This document shows, piece by piece, positions 1 through 9,136 of a stretch of 64,000 nt of DNA. Where the stretch lies: assembly GCA_947489685.1 (NCBI GenBank), contig CANLEM010000003.1, positions 186,001 through 250,000 of the forward strand, written 5' to 3'. The stretch comes from an uncultured Aquimarina sp. GTDB taxonomy: Bacteria > Bacteroidota > Bacteroidia > Flavobacteriales > Flavobacteriaceae. A program made the translations under genes and the position numbers. The notes below the pieces were generated by a model. It had not been told where the DNA came from and ran no database searches. It saw nothing but the letters and a program-made list of their open reading frames with translations. Numbering within the stretch: position 1 is the first letter of the stretch; every line of letters starts with the position of its first letter.

Positions 1-730
1 TCGCGAGCCACTTTCGAATATCTTCGAGTTGTTGATCATATCTGTTGGCAAGAGTTTTGTCGATACTGGGGATTTTTTTAAAATCTAATGTAGTACTATT
101 AATGATATTTAATATGGTTTCAATAATTTCCTTTTTTTCATTTAGGATATCATCTCTTACTGCGATTACAAAACAAGGCCATGGGGTAGGGTAATCTGCG
201 ATTCTTCTAAAAACACCATGATCAACCAAAGGTTTGGTTGTAAAATGTTCCCACATAAAATAATCCGCAGTTCCGTTTGATAGTGCTTCAATTGCACCAT
301 CTAAGTTTTTTATAACTTCAAATTGTAAAGTTGAAGTGTCCCAATTTTGATGTTGTGCATGCATGTAAGACATTAATTCAGAACCAGAACCATATCTGCT
401 AATAGCAGCTTTGGTGTTTTGCAATTGTGATAAATGGGTATATTTGGAATTAGCACCAACATGAATACCCCAAATTAAGGGAGTATTAATATAGGTCTGA
501 ATTATTTTACAAGGATTTCCTTCAATAATGTCTTTTATAATTCCTTCGGTAAGAATTATAGCCATATCAATTTCGCTTGATCTTAATGCCTGACACATTG
601 CTCCTGTTCCTCCCGGGTAATCTGTCCACTCTAGTTGTATACCATTCTTAAGATAACTATTATCCTCAATTGTAAGGTGCCAAGGTAGATTAAAATGCTC
701 TGGAACACCTCCTATTTTTATAGTATGCAT
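1..730 (-). CDS. Substrate-binding (type 2 periplasmic-binding fold) protein, 3' end missing
   Basis: I read this frame by hand: it opens at an ATG at 730-728 and stays open for 243 codons to the window edge, so the C terminus lies to the left. The start MHTIKIGGVPEHFNLPW, then a DYPGGTGAM segment and RYGSGSELMSYM, resemble SsuA/THI5/TauA-like substrate-binding proteins. No signal peptide or lipobox is visible at this start, so the protein may be cytoplasmic, unlike a classical ABC-transporter binding protein. No transporter gene adjoins it within the window. Family-level call only; the ligand is unknown. Confidence 0.7.
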   Translation of the reverse strand, partial: MHTIKIGGVPEHFNLPWHLTIEDNSYLKNGIQLEWTDYPGGTGAMCQALRSSEIDMAIILTEGIIKDIIEGNPCKIIQTYINTPLIWGIHVGANSKYTHLSQLQNTKAAISRYGSGSELMSYMHAQHQNWDTSTLQFEVIKNLDGAIEALSNGTADYFMWEHFTTKPLVDHGVFRRIADYPTPWPCFVIAVRDDILNEKKEIIETILNIINSTTLDFKKIPSIDKTLANRYDQQLEDIRKWLA

Positions 731-805
731 GCTCTTTAAATGTTAATATTTGTGTATTTCATCGATTTTTTATGTTTTTTAACGATGAAATTAAATTTTT
801 TACTC

Positions 806-813
806 TATATTTG
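806..813 (+). promoter_or_regulatory. Candidate -7 promoter element (TATATTTG)
   Basis: TATATTTG matches the Bacteroidota -7 consensus TAnnTTTG and lies 67 bases before the 48-codon ORF at 881. No clear TTG -33 element sits 17-23 bases upstream. It also lies just outside the divergent gene starting at 730. Confidence 0.4.
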
Positions 814-880
814 ACTTATAATTCTTCCAAATAGAATTAATTTTAACTATAAGTTTTAACCCAAAATAAAAACAATTGTT

Positions 881-1027
881 ATGAAAAAGAATTTTCTTAA
901 AACCAAAAGCGCTAATGTAAAAGTTGCCAAGTTAAAAAATAATCCCTTAGAAAATGGAATTGTTGTTTTTATTGGAGTTTTGTTATTGACCAATTTATTG
1001 ATAAGTCTTAAAATATTATTCGGTTAA
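881..1027 (+). CDS. Small single-pass membrane peptide (48 aa), unknown function
   Basis: ATG at 881 and TAA at 1025-1027 give 48 codons. The N-terminal half is strongly basic (MKKNFLKTKSANVKVAKLKN), followed by one hydrophobic helix (about residues 29-47, IVVFIGVLLLTNLLISLKIL) and a two-residue tail. This is the layout of a short inner-membrane peptide with its N terminus inside. A TAnnTTTG element at 806-813 and a strong hairpin terminator at 1083-1114 frame it as its own transcription unit. I do not recognise a family. It could also be a chance ORF, but the flanking signals argue for a gene. Confidence 0.55.
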   Translation: MKKNFLKTKSANVKVAKLKNNPLENGIVVFIGVLLLTNLLISLKILFG

Positions 1028-1082
1028 TAAGTATATTATATTTTAAAAATATTGCTAAGTATTTTATAATGATTTAATGTTT

Positions 1083-1114
1083 AAAAAAGGATGAATTACT
1101 ATTCATCCTTTTTT
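1083..1114. terminator. Bidirectional intrinsic terminator
   Basis: A 14-base stem (AAAAAAGGATGAAT pairing with ATTCATCCTTTTTT) closes a 4-base loop and has T-runs on both sides. It sits between the small plus-strand ORF and the 3' end of the minus-strand operon ending at 1129, so it can serve both. Confidence 0.85.
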
Positions 1115-1128
1115 TTATATGTCAATTT

Positions 1129-2007
1129 TTAATGTACGTAGCTTACAATTTTTGATAAGGTATATTTGATTAATTCATTAACAGTTTCTTTCGGGTTTTT
1201 GCTAAACTCTCCTGTAATTCGATTTGCTAAAATAGCATTCATAGAAACCGCATGATGTCCTAGAAGTTTTGCCATTCCATAAATTCCTGCTGTCTCCATT
1301 TCGAGATTCGTGATCTTTTGCTCATTGAATATAAAAGATGAAATTTTCTCATTGGCCTTCTTGTCTTTTAGTGGTAGTCTTAAAACCCTTCCTTGGGGGC
1401 CATAAAACCCAACATTGGTTATTGTTATTCCTTTTTGGGTGACTTCACTCTGCATATGTGTGCCTAATTTATCAGCACAATTAACGCTATACGGAATAGA
1501 TTTATTTTTGTCCCAATCAAAATGTGCTACTAATGCTTTTGATATATCTAGTTCTTGTATGTGTTCACTTTGATAAAAGTGAAGTAAACTATCAAAACCA
1601 ATTGCGGTTTCCGAAACAACAAAACTATCAATAGGAATATTCTGTTGTACAGCTCCCGAAGTTCCTATGCGAATAATTTGAAGAGCTGTATGCGTTTTCT
1701 TAATTTCCCGAGTATTGAAATCAATATTTACAAGAGCATCTAATTCATTAAATACAATATCTATATTATCGGTACCAATACCAGTAGATATGACCGTAAT
1801 TCTTTTTCCTTGGTATATTCCTGTTTGTGTATGAAACTCACGCTTTTTAATCTTGAATTCGATGGTGTCAAAATATTGAGTTACTTCATCAACACGATCA
1901 GGATCTCCTACCGTTATAATAATTGGAGCAAGATGTTCGGGCTTAAGATTTAAATGATAAATGCTGCCGTCATGATTTAGAATAAGTTCGGATTCGGCTA
2001 TTGCCAT
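1129..2007 (-). CDS. Nucleoside phosphorylase (uridine phosphorylase / DeoD superfamily)
   Basis: 292 aa, slightly longer than the usual 250 or so. The phosphate-binding GDPDRV motif is at residues 34-39, RIGTSG at 113-118, and the ribose/phosphate-binding EMET segment (NLEMETAGIYG) near 236, which is the NP-1 fold of uridine and purine nucleoside phosphorylases. It would split a nucleoside with phosphate into free base and (deoxy)ribose-1-phosphate in the cytoplasm. It is the last gene of a four-gene minus-strand operon, one base after the DUF1835 gene. Exact base preference cannot be fixed from sequence; uridine phosphorylase-like is the best guess. Confidence 0.88.
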   Translation of the reverse strand: MAIAESELILNHDGSIYHLNLKPEHLAPIIITVGDPDRVDEVTQYFDTIEFKIKKREFHTQTGIYQGKRITVISTGIGTDNIDIVFNELDALVNIDFNTREIKKTHTALQIIRIGTSGAVQQNIPIDSFVVSETAIGFDSLLHFYQSEHIQELDISKALVAHFDWDKNKSIPYSVNCADKLGTHMQSEVTQKGITITNVGFYGPQGRVLRLPLKDKKANEKISSFIFNEQKITNLEMETAGIYGMAKLLGHHAVSMNAILANRITGEFSKNPKETVNELIKYTLSKIVSYVH

Positions 2008-2008
2008 A

Positions 2009-2947
2009 TTATAATTTTAATAGTTTGTGCGTTTCATCATTATAGAGGTAATCATATTTTTTTACACCTCCATAATGCCAGTCTAATATCTGAGTGTTGT
2101 AGAAATTCTTTTTTTGCTGCAAAGCTAATTTACCTCGTTCAGATAATAGTAGTCTATCTTTGGTCTGATCCAAAAACTGAAACAGTCGTGCAATGACTCT
2201 TTTCATTTGCATATCTCCATATCCATAATACCCTTGGTACTCTAAGGTATATCCCATAAGCTGCTTCACATTTTTAATTTGGTAGGTGTCTACCATCTCA
2301 AGGATATTGTGTTCAAGAACATTAAGCCCCGTAAGCATATTAGGAAAACGTTGTAAATGTGCTCTTAGACATATGGATAAATATTCGAAAGAAGAATGTT
2401 TTTTGATTTGCCCTGCTATCTTTTTTGGATTTGATTCGCAATACAATGTCCATATATACGCAGCTAATTCAAGGTCATCTATTGAAAGAAGTTTTTTGTT
2501 TTTGTAATGGTTTTTTAACTGAATAGTGGTGAGTTCACAGAGTCCCATCAGTTTTTTTTCATGTTCGATTCTACCGCTACATACCAGGTAAACTGGGATT
2601 GTTCCAACTCCTTTGCGCAATAGTAAACTGATTGCTGCAATCATATTTACATGACAGAAGAGATCATATTCGAACCAAAGTATTATTTCATTATACTTTT
2701 CAAGATGATCTAATTTCTCAAGTTGCGAAACAAATTTTTCTTCAAAATCTAGAGGAGAAATTCGATAATATTTTTTCAAAAAGGCTTTACGCTTTTTGAT
2801 AGCGTCTTCCGTTTCGATTTTAATTTTGGTGGGACCTTCGCAGAGCATCTCGCGCCAAGTAAAAAAATCCCCTTCGACCAATTGCTCTTCTTTTAATCTA
2901 CTGGTTAGACTATCCCCATTGGTAATATGTAATGTGTTTTCCTCCAA
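2009..2947 (-). CDS. DUF1835 domain-containing protein
   Basis: 312 aa. The N terminus LHITNGDSLTSRL followed by FTWREMLCEGP is the signature of DUF1835, a family common in Bacteroidota and Firmicutes with no settled function. Residues 1-130 form this domain; the rest is helical and charged. There is no signal peptide or membrane segment, so it should be cytoplasmic. It lies 18 bases after the SUI1-like gene and 1 base before the nucleoside phosphorylase, so it is almost certainly cotranscribed with both. Function unknown. Confidence 0.85.
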   Translation of the reverse strand: MEENTLHITNGDSLTSRLKEEQLVEGDFFTWREMLCEGPTKIKIETEDAIKKRKAFLKKYYRISPLDFEEKFVSQLEKLDHLEKYNEIILWFEYDLFCHVNMIAAISLLLRKGVGTIPVYLVCSGRIEHEKKLMGLCELTTIQLKNHYKNKKLLSIDDLELAAYIWTLYCESNPKKIAGQIKKHSSFEYLSICLRAHLQRFPNMLTGLNVLEHNILEMVDTYQIKNVKQLMGYTLEYQGYYGYGDMQMKRVIARLFQFLDQTKDRLLLSERGKLALQQKKNFYNTQILDWHYGGVKKYDYLYNDETHKLLKL

Positions 2948-2965
2948 AATACTAGTATGCTTTAA

Positions 2966-3295
2966 TTACCCTCCAACACGTTTTACCTTAAACCCTTTTT
3001 CTTTAAGGATATTCATGATTTGATTTCTATAATCACCTTGTATAATAATCGCATCATTTTTAAAACTTCCCCCAACACTTAATTTGGTCTTTAGCTCCTT
3101 GGCTAATTTCTTAAAATCTTCGTCGGCTCCTGTATATCCTTCAAGAATGGTGATAGGTTTTCCTTTTCGCTTCTCATATTTGCATATGATAGGTTCATCT
3201 TGCATCCATAACTGATCTTCTTGTTCTTCTGGAGTTTCAACTTTCTCCGGTTTGTGATCGGGAAAAAGATTTTTTAATTGATCTTGTAAATCCAT
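2966..3295 (-). CDS. SUI1/eIF1-like translation initiation factor (YciH family)
   Basis: 109 aa, the usual length for bacterial YciH-type proteins. The C-terminal half holds the SUI1 fold: basic strand KRKGKPITILEG, then KTKLSVGGSFKND, where GGS-K is the family hallmark, then IIIQGDYRNQIMNILKEKGF. Bacterial members are homologues of eukaryotic eIF1; their role in bacteria is not well established. The N-terminal 35 residues are acidic and probably flexible. Second gene in the minus-strand operon, 13 bases after the oxygenase. Confidence 0.88.
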   Translation of the reverse strand: MDLQDQLKNLFPDHKPEKVETPEEQEDQLWMQDEPIICKYEKRKGKPITILEGYTGADEDFKKLAKELKTKLSVGGSFKNDAIIIQGDYRNQIMNILKEKGFKVKRVGG

Positions 3296-3308
3296 ACTAT
3301 CAAAGTAA

Positions 3309-4259
3309 TTATTTTTTGATCAATCCAATTTCTACAAGTCTTTGATGCAAGAATTCTCCAGCCGTAATATCCTCATAATGTTTAGGATTATTTTCTGATA
3401 TACATTCTTCAAGACAGTTTAATTTCATATCACTTCTTGGGTGCATAAAGAAAGGAATAGAGTATCTGGGCTTGCCCCATTGTTCTTTTGGAGGATTTAT
3501 CACGCGGTGTATAGTTGATCTCAATTTGTTATTCGTATGCCGTTCTAACATATCTCCAACATTAATTACCAATTCATCATCTTGTGGTATGGCATCAATC
3601 CATTCTCCATCTTTTCTTTGAACCTGTAACCCTCCTGTTGATGCGCCCATAAGTAAAGTAATTAGATTAATATCTCCATGGGCACCAGCGCGTACAGCTC
3701 CTTTTGGTTCTTCTACTATTGGTGGATAATGAATGGGGCGTAGTATACTATTTCCATTACTTGCCCAATGATCAAAATAATGTTCGTCTAATCCTATATA
3801 TAATGATAACGCTCTTAAAACGTAAATTCCGGTTTTTTCAAGCATTCGATAGGCCTCCATGCCGGTATCATTAAACTCATCTAATTCTTTAACATTTACA
3901 TTGGGAGGGTATTCTTCTATGAGATTAGCATCTTTGTCCGGCTCTTGTCCAAAATGCCAAAACTCTTTAAGATCCCCTTCTTTTTTACCTTTAGCATGTT
4001 CTTTTCCAAAAGAGGTATAACCACGTTGTCCTCCTAATCCTTCAATTTCATATTTCTCTTTGGTTTCAACTGGAAGTGCAAAAAATGCTTTGATTTCCTT
4101 ATATAAGCCTTCTACCAGTTGATCACTCAAAAAATGATTTTTTAAGGCTACAAAACCGATTTCTTCGTAAGCCTTTCCTATTTCATTGACGAATTTCTGT
4201 TTTCTAGATGGGTTATCAGACAAGAAATCTGCCAAATCTACACTTGGTATATTATTCAT
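3309..4259 (-). CDS. 2-oxoglutarate/Fe(II)-dependent oxygenase, isopenicillin N synthase-like
   Basis: 316 aa, typical of the family. The N-terminal DIOX_N domain (PSVDLADFL, GFVALKNH) is followed by the jelly-roll core. The iron triad is complete: H194 and D196 in AHGDINLI, H251 in STIHRV. The co-substrate RxS motif is R265-S267 in PRYSIPF. These are the hallmarks of 2OG oxygenases related to isopenicillin N synthase and plant gibberellin oxidases. Substrate unknown. First gene of the operon that continues to position 1129. Confidence 0.9.
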   Translation of the reverse strand: MNNIPSVDLADFLSDNPSRKQKFVNEIGKAYEEIGFVALKNHFLSDQLVEGLYKEIKAFFALPVETKEKYEIEGLGGQRGYTSFGKEHAKGKKEGDLKEFWHFGQEPDKDANLIEEYPPNVNVKELDEFNDTGMEAYRMLEKTGIYVLRALSLYIGLDEHYFDHWASNGNSILRPIHYPPIVEEPKGAVRAGAHGDINLITLLMGASTGGLQVQRKDGEWIDAIPQDDELVINVGDMLERHTNNKLRSTIHRVINPPKEQWGKPRYSIPFFMHPRSDMKLNCLEECISENNPKHYEDITAGEFLHQRLVEIGLIKK

Positions 4260-4514
4260 TGGTTTTCTTCTTAAGAATTGAAAAACTAAAATTAGGTGTA
4301 TTTTATGTAAAAACCAGTATTAGCTTTCAAATATTTTTACAAATTTTTATAGTAATCAAATTAACTATTTCTCAATATATAATCCAGAAATTATGGTAAA
4401 TTTAATTAATTCGTAGAATTGTTAGGGTTAAATTAACAACTACTTAATAATATTGTGTTGCTGGTATGAGTTGTGAACTAAAAATAATTACATTTACGTA
4501 ACAAACTTTCTTTT

Positions 4515-6521
4515 ATGGACTACATTTCTAAAGAAAAAACCACATTAAATTTTGATAGAAAAGAGTATAAGGATGATGTACTTCTTTCTTTATATTTAGG
4601 CATGCTCTTACCGCGTCTTATTGAAGAAAAGATGCTAATATTATTAAGGCAAGGAAAGATTTCTAAATGGTTTAGTGGTATTGGTCAAGAAGCAATATCA
4701 GTAGGTGTAACCATGGCTTTAGAGAATGATGAGTATATATTACCTATGCACCGTAATCTAGGTGTATTTACCACTAGAGAAATACCTTTACATAGACTTT
4801 TTGCGCAATGGCAAGGCAAAGAAAATGGTTTTACCAAAGGGCGTGATCGTTCGTTTCATTTTGGAACTCAGGAGTATAACATTGTCGGTATGATTTCTCA
4901 TTTGGGGCCTCAAATGGGAGTAGCTAATGGGATCGCTTTAGGAAACTTGTTAAAAAACAATAATAAAGTTACAGCAGTTTTTACTGGAGAAGGTGGCACC
5001 AGCGAAGGGGATTTTCATGAAGCTTTAAATGTGGCTGCTGTATGGGATTTACCGGTATTGTTTTGTATTGAGAATAATGGGTATGGTTTGTCTACTCCTA
5101 CAACAGAACAGTACAGATGTGAACATTTGGCAGATCGTGGTAAAGGATATGGTATAGAGTCACATATTATAGATGGCAATAACATTCTGGACGTTTATCA
5201 TAAAGTTAATGAGCTGGTTCTAAGCATTCGCAAAAAACCGCGCCCTATATTGTTAGAGTTTAAGACATTTAGAATGCGAGGCCATGAAGAAGCTAGTGGT
5301 ACAAAATACGTCCCCAGCGAATTAATGGAGTATTGGGGAGCAAAAGATCCGATAGAGAATTATAAAAACTTTCTTATAACGCAGGGTGTTCTTACTGAGG
5401 AGTACGATCTTCAGAAAAAAACAGAGCTTAAAAAAGAAATTGAAACGCATTGGGAACGTACAGTTAATGAGGATGCAATTTCTGTAGATTTAGAAAGAGA
5501 ATTGAATGATGTGTATGCTGTTTTTAATAACAAAATAGAAAGCCCGAGTCAAAATACTAATGAGATTAGATTGATCGATGCAATTTCTGAAGGCTTACGA
5601 GAATCTATGCAGCGCCATGATAAATTAGTGATTATGGGGCAGGATATTGCAGAATATGGAGGAGTGTTTAAAATTACTGAGGGGTTTGTTGAAGCCTTCG
5701 GAAAAGATCGTGTTCGTAATACTCCAATATGCGAATCTGCAATTGTTTCGGCTGGATATGGACTTTCGGTAAATGGTTGTAAAGCTGTGGTTGAAATGCA
5801 ATTTGCAGATTTTGTATCTTCTGGATTTAATCCAATTGTTAATCTGTTGGCAAAATCTAATTATCGCTGGGGTCAAGCTTCAGATGTAGTTATTCGAATG
5901 CCTTGTGGGGCAGGTGTAGGGGCAGGACCTTTTCATAGTCAGACCAACGAAGCATGGTTTACCAAAGTACCTGGCTTAAAAATAATTTACCCGGCATTTC
6001 CTTATGATGCAAAAGGTTTATTAGCATCTGCAATTGACGATGCCAATCCAGTACTGTTTTTTGAACATAAAGCATTATACAGAAGTATTAGACAACAAGT
6101 TCCTGAAGGATATTATAATGTACCATTGGGCAAAGCTTCTTTGTTAAAAGAAGGTAATGATATTACTATTATTAGTTATGGAGCGGGAGTACATTGGGCA
6201 ATGGAGATTTTAGAAAAACACGAACACATTTCTGCGGATCTTATTGATTTGAGAACACTACAACCATTAGATATTGAAACCATATATGATTCGGTTAAAA
6301 AGACAGGAAAAGTAATTATTCTACAAGAAGATACTTTATTTGGAGGGATCGCTTCGGATATTTCGGCCCTGCTGATGGAAAACTGTTTTACGTATCTTGA
6401 TGCTCCGGTAAAAAGAGTCGCCAGTATAGAGACGCCAATCCCTTTTGATTCTAATCTTGAAAAACAATATTTACCAAAGAAGAGATTCGAAAAAGAGTTA
6501 TTATTTTTGATAGCGTATTAG
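4515..6521 (+). CDS. 2-oxoacid dehydrogenase E1, fused alpha and beta subunits (branched-chain type)
   Basis: 668 aa. Residues 1-340 are the E1 alpha module with the thiamine diphosphate motif from G158 to N188 (GEGGTSEGD through ENNGYG). Residues 350-668 are the E1 beta module (MGQDIAEYGGVFK, then AIVSAGYGLS and EMQFADF). Alpha/beta fusion in one chain is common for the branched-chain 2-oxoacid dehydrogenase E1 of Bacteroidota. It decarboxylates branched 2-oxoacids and passes the acyl group to lipoyl-E2, feeding iso-fatty-acid precursors. No E2 or E3 gene is nearby. It is monocistronic; TACATTTA at 4489-4496 resembles a -7 element, though its TTG is only 15 bases away. Confidence 0.9.
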   Translation: MDYISKEKTTLNFDRKEYKDDVLLSLYLGMLLPRLIEEKMLILLRQGKISKWFSGIGQEAISVGVTMALENDEYILPMHRNLGVFTTREIPLHRLFAQWQGKENGFTKGRDRSFHFGTQEYNIVGMISHLGPQMGVANGIALGNLLKNNNKVTAVFTGEGGTSEGDFHEALNVAAVWDLPVLFCIENNGYGLSTPTTEQYRCEHLADRGKGYGIESHIIDGNNILDVYHKVNELVLSIRKKPRPILLEFKTFRMRGHEEASGTKYVPSELMEYWGAKDPIENYKNFLITQGVLTEEYDLQKKTELKKEIETHWERTVNEDAISVDLERELNDVYAVFNNKIESPSQNTNEIRLIDAISEGLRESMQRHDKLVIMGQDIAEYGGVFKITEGFVEAFGKDRVRNTPICESAIVSAGYGLSVNGCKAVVEMQFADFVSSGFNPIVNLLAKSNYRWGQASDVVIRMPCGAGVGAGPFHSQTNEAWFTKVPGLKIIYPAFPYDAKGLLASAIDDANPVLFFEHKALYRSIRQQVPEGYYNVPLGKASLLKEGNDITIISYGAGVHWAMEILEKHEHISADLIDLRTLQPLDIETIYDSVKKTGKVIILQEDTLFGGIASDISALLMENCFTYLDAPVKRVASIETPIPFDSNLEKQYLPKKRFEKELLFLIAY

Positions 6522-6658
6522 CTTAGTTTTTATTAAGAAAACGTTATAGTTAATAAAAAAACTATTTAAATACAACTAATTGATTTTGAGTGTTTTAATT
6601 TTTTTATTTAGACGAATTGTTTGTTTTTTACGCTGTATGAAATTTTCGAATTTTATTT

Positions 6659-6674
6659 AGGGGTAAAATCCCCT
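6659..6674. promoter_or_regulatory. GGGG-N6-CCCC inverted repeat upstream of polysaccharide operon
   Basis: AGGGGTAAAATCCCCT is a perfect 5-base dyad around a 6-base spacer. It ends 9 bases before the putative -33 TTG of the operon starting at 6774. A very similar element lies at 47715-47727, in the other major upstream region of this locus. Operator function is inferred from position and recurrence only. Confidence 0.4.
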
Positions 6675-6683
6675 TTAACTTAG

Positions 6684-6714
6684 TTGTAAGTTCTGTTAGT
6701 AAATGTTAATTTCG
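6684..6714 (+). promoter_or_regulatory. Candidate promoter of polysaccharide block 1
   Basis: TTG at 6684-6686, 20 bases of spacing, then TAATTTCG at 6707-6714. This fits the flavobacterial TTG-N17-23-TAnnTTTG pattern with one mismatch. It leaves a leader of about 55 bases before the ATG at 6774. Confidence 0.4.
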
Positions 6715-6773
6715 CGCAGTCTATGCAATGCATAGTCTTTGGGATTAAAAAACAGGGGATTAAAACATATTAA

Positions 6774-7772
6774 ATGAACACTAAACAGATAGAACAGTTA
6801 CGCTCATCAAAGATACTTGTAACTGGCGCAGCTGGTTTTATAGGGTCTAATCTTTGCGAAACACTTTTGGACTTTGGTAGTACAGTGGTTGGCTTGGATA
6901 ATTTTGCAACTGGGCATAAAAAAAATCTTTCTTATATAATTAATAACCCTGATTTTACCTTTATCGAAGGTGATATTCGTAACCTGGATGATTGTAACAA
7001 GGCATGTGATGGTGTAGATTTTGTTTTGCATCAAGCTGCTTTAGGTTCAGTACCAAGATCTATTAATGATCCTATTACTAGCAACGATGTTAATGTTGGA
7101 GGATTTCTTAATATGCTTGTTGCATCTCGTGATGCCGGTGTAAAACGTTTTGTATATGCGGCTAGTTCTTCTACCTACGGAGATTCTAAATCTTTACCAA
7201 AAATCGAAGAAAATATCGGAAAACCATTATCTCCTTATGCAATTACTAAATATGTGAATGAGTTGTACGCAGATAATTTCAAGAAATCGTATGACCTAGA
7301 TACTATTGGATTACGTTATTTTAATGTTTTTGGACGTAAACAAGATCCTAATGGAGCCTATGCAGCAGTAATTCCAAAATTTGTAATGCAGTTTATGAAA
7401 CATGAGTCTCCTGTTGTTAATGGTGATGGTTCGTTTTCCAGAGATTTTACCTATATAGATAATGTTATTCAGATGAATTTATGTGCAATAACATCAGAAA
7501 ATGCTGATGCATTAAACAATGTTTATAATACTGCTTTTGGAGAAAGAACAACATTAAACGAGTTAACTTCTTTATTAAAAGAGTATTTGTCCGAGTTTGA
7601 TGCGGCTATCGCCAATGTTGAAGTGAAATTTGGACCAGAACGCAAAGGAGATGTGCCACATTCATTGGCATCTATTGATAAGGCTAAAAAATTATTGAAA
7701 TACGATCCAAAATTTGATATGAAATCAGGCCTGAAAGAGGCCGTAAAATGGTATTGGAACAATTTAAAATAA
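6774..7772 (+). CDS. tviC: UDP-N-acetylglucosamine 4-epimerase, WbpP/TviC type (extended SDR)
   Basis: 332 aa. The NAD-binding TGAAGFIG is at residues 17-24, the active-site serines in SSSTYG at 131-136, and the catalytic pair Y155/K159 in SPYAITK. The segment LHQAALGSVPRSI and the overall pattern match WbpP/TviC epimerases, which interconvert UDP-GlcNAc and UDP-GalNAc (or their uronic acids). The next gene is a TviB-like 6-dehydrogenase, so the pair should deliver UDP-GalNAcA. First gene of the polysaccharide locus, 38 bases before the dehydrogenase, downstream of a candidate promoter and an inverted repeat. Confidence 0.88.
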   Translation: MNTKQIEQLRSSKILVTGAAGFIGSNLCETLLDFGSTVVGLDNFATGHKKNLSYIINNPDFTFIEGDIRNLDDCNKACDGVDFVLHQAALGSVPRSINDPITSNDVNVGGFLNMLVASRDAGVKRFVYAASSSTYGDSKSLPKIEENIGKPLSPYAITKYVNELYADNFKKSYDLDTIGLRYFNVFGRKQDPNGAYAAVIPKFVMQFMKHESPVVNGDGSFSRDFTYIDNVIQMNLCAITSENADALNNVYNTAFGERTTLNELTSLLKEYLSEFDAAIANVEVKFGPERKGDVPHSLASIDKAKKLLKYDPKFDMKSGLKEAVKWYWNNLK

Positions 7773-7810
7773 CCCCAATTAATACCAATATAAAATAACT
7801 AAGAATCATT

Positions 7811-9094
7811 ATGCAAGATATTAAGATAGCAATTATAGGATTAGGATATGTAGGACTTCCATTAGCAAGGTTGTTCGCTACGAAATTTCCGGTAGTCGGG
7901 TTTGATATTAATGAAAAAAGGATAGCAGAACTTCGTTCTGGAAAAGATTCGACATTAGAAGTAGAAGATGAATTATTGCAGGAAGTATTAAAAGAAAATG
8001 CAGAAAAAATAGGTAATGGACTTTATTGTTCTAACCAAATCGAAGATATTAAAGATTGTAACTATTATGTTGTTACAGTTCCCACACCAGTCGATAGAAA
8101 TAATCGTCCCGATTTAACTCCGCTTTATAAATCGAGTGAGACTGTAGCAAAAGTTTTAAAAAAGGGTGATATTGTTATTTATGAGTCAACAGTCTACCCT
8201 GGTGTTACTGAAGAAGAATGTGTTCCTGTTTTGGAAAAAATTAGTGGATTAAAATTTAATGAAGACTTTTATGCGGGTTATTCTCCCGAAAGAATTAATC
8301 CAGGCGATAAAAAACACACTGTAGAAAAAATTCTGAAAGTTACTGCAGGCTCCACACCAGAAATAGGTAAAAAAGTTGATGCATTGTATAACACTGTAAT
8401 ATCTGCAGGAACTCATCTGGCGCCCACTATTAAAGTAGCCGAGGCAGCAAAGGTTATAGAGAATTCTCAAAGAGATATAAATATTGCCTTTGTAAATGAG
8501 TTGGCCAAAATATTCAATTTAATGGATATAGATACTCATGATGTTTTGGAAGCTGCTGGAACCAAATGGAATTTCTTACCATTTAAGCCAGGTCTTGTAG
8601 GAGGACATTGTATTGGTGTTGATCCGTATTATTTGGCGCAACGTGCTCAAGAATTTGGATATCACCCCGAAATTATTCTAGCCGGAAGAAGATTGAATGA
8701 TAGCATGGGACCATATGTAGCATCAGAGATTATTAAGTTAATGGTTAAACATGACATCCGTATTAAAGGGGCAAAAGTCTTAGTGTTGGGTGTTACTTTT
8801 AAAGAAAATTGCCCGGATGTACGTAATACAAGAGCGGTTGATGTTATAGAGCAGTTACAGGATTTTGGAACTGAAATTACTGTTTTTGATCCTTGGGCAA
8901 ATCCTACCGAAGTAAAGCATGAATATAACCTAGAGACTACAACAAGTTTACCAGATCAAAAGTATAACGCGGTGGTACTTACTGTTGCTCATAAAGAATT
9001 TTTGGACATAGACTTGGAATCATTGCTACTACCCAATGGTATTTTATATGATGTAAAAGGTATTTTGAAAAACAAAGTAGACGGTAGATTATAA
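7811..9094 (+). CDS. tviB: UDP-N-acetyl-hexosamine 6-dehydrogenase (TviB/WbpO type)
   Basis: 427 aa, a normal length. The Rossmann motif IGLGYVGLPLA is at residues 9-19, the conserved lysine is K214 in VAEAAKVIEN, and the nucleophilic cysteine is C267 in GGHCIGVDPYYL. Similarity over the whole chain to TviB of the Vi-antigen pathway is evident (ESTVYPG, YSPERINPGDKKH). It oxidises the C6 hydroxyl of UDP-GlcNAc or UDP-GalNAc twice, using NAD, to the uronic acid. With the preceding epimerase it gives UDP-GalNAcA, implying an acidic repeat unit. It precedes the flippase by 42 bases. Confidence 0.92.
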   Translation: MQDIKIAIIGLGYVGLPLARLFATKFPVVGFDINEKRIAELRSGKDSTLEVEDELLQEVLKENAEKIGNGLYCSNQIEDIKDCNYYVVTVPTPVDRNNRPDLTPLYKSSETVAKVLKKGDIVIYESTVYPGVTEEECVPVLEKISGLKFNEDFYAGYSPERINPGDKKHTVEKILKVTAGSTPEIGKKVDALYNTVISAGTHLAPTIKVAEAAKVIENSQRDINIAFVNELAKIFNLMDIDTHDVLEAAGTKWNFLPFKPGLVGGHCIGVDPYYLAQRAQEFGYHPEIILAGRRLNDSMGPYVASEIIKLMVKHDIRIKGAKVLVLGVTFKENCPDVRNTRAVDVIEQLQDFGTEITVFDPWANPTEVKHEYNLETTTSLPDQKYNAVVLTVAHKEFLDIDLESLLLPNGILYDVKGILKNKVDGRL

Positions 9095-9136
9095 TATTTT
9101 TCTAATCATACAACTGTAATATTAAAATCGAATAAC

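Noticed and set aside
6522..6572. AT-rich hairpin after the E1 dehydrogenase gene
   Set aside because: Arms of A and T only with a long loop; a terminator is plausible but not supported.
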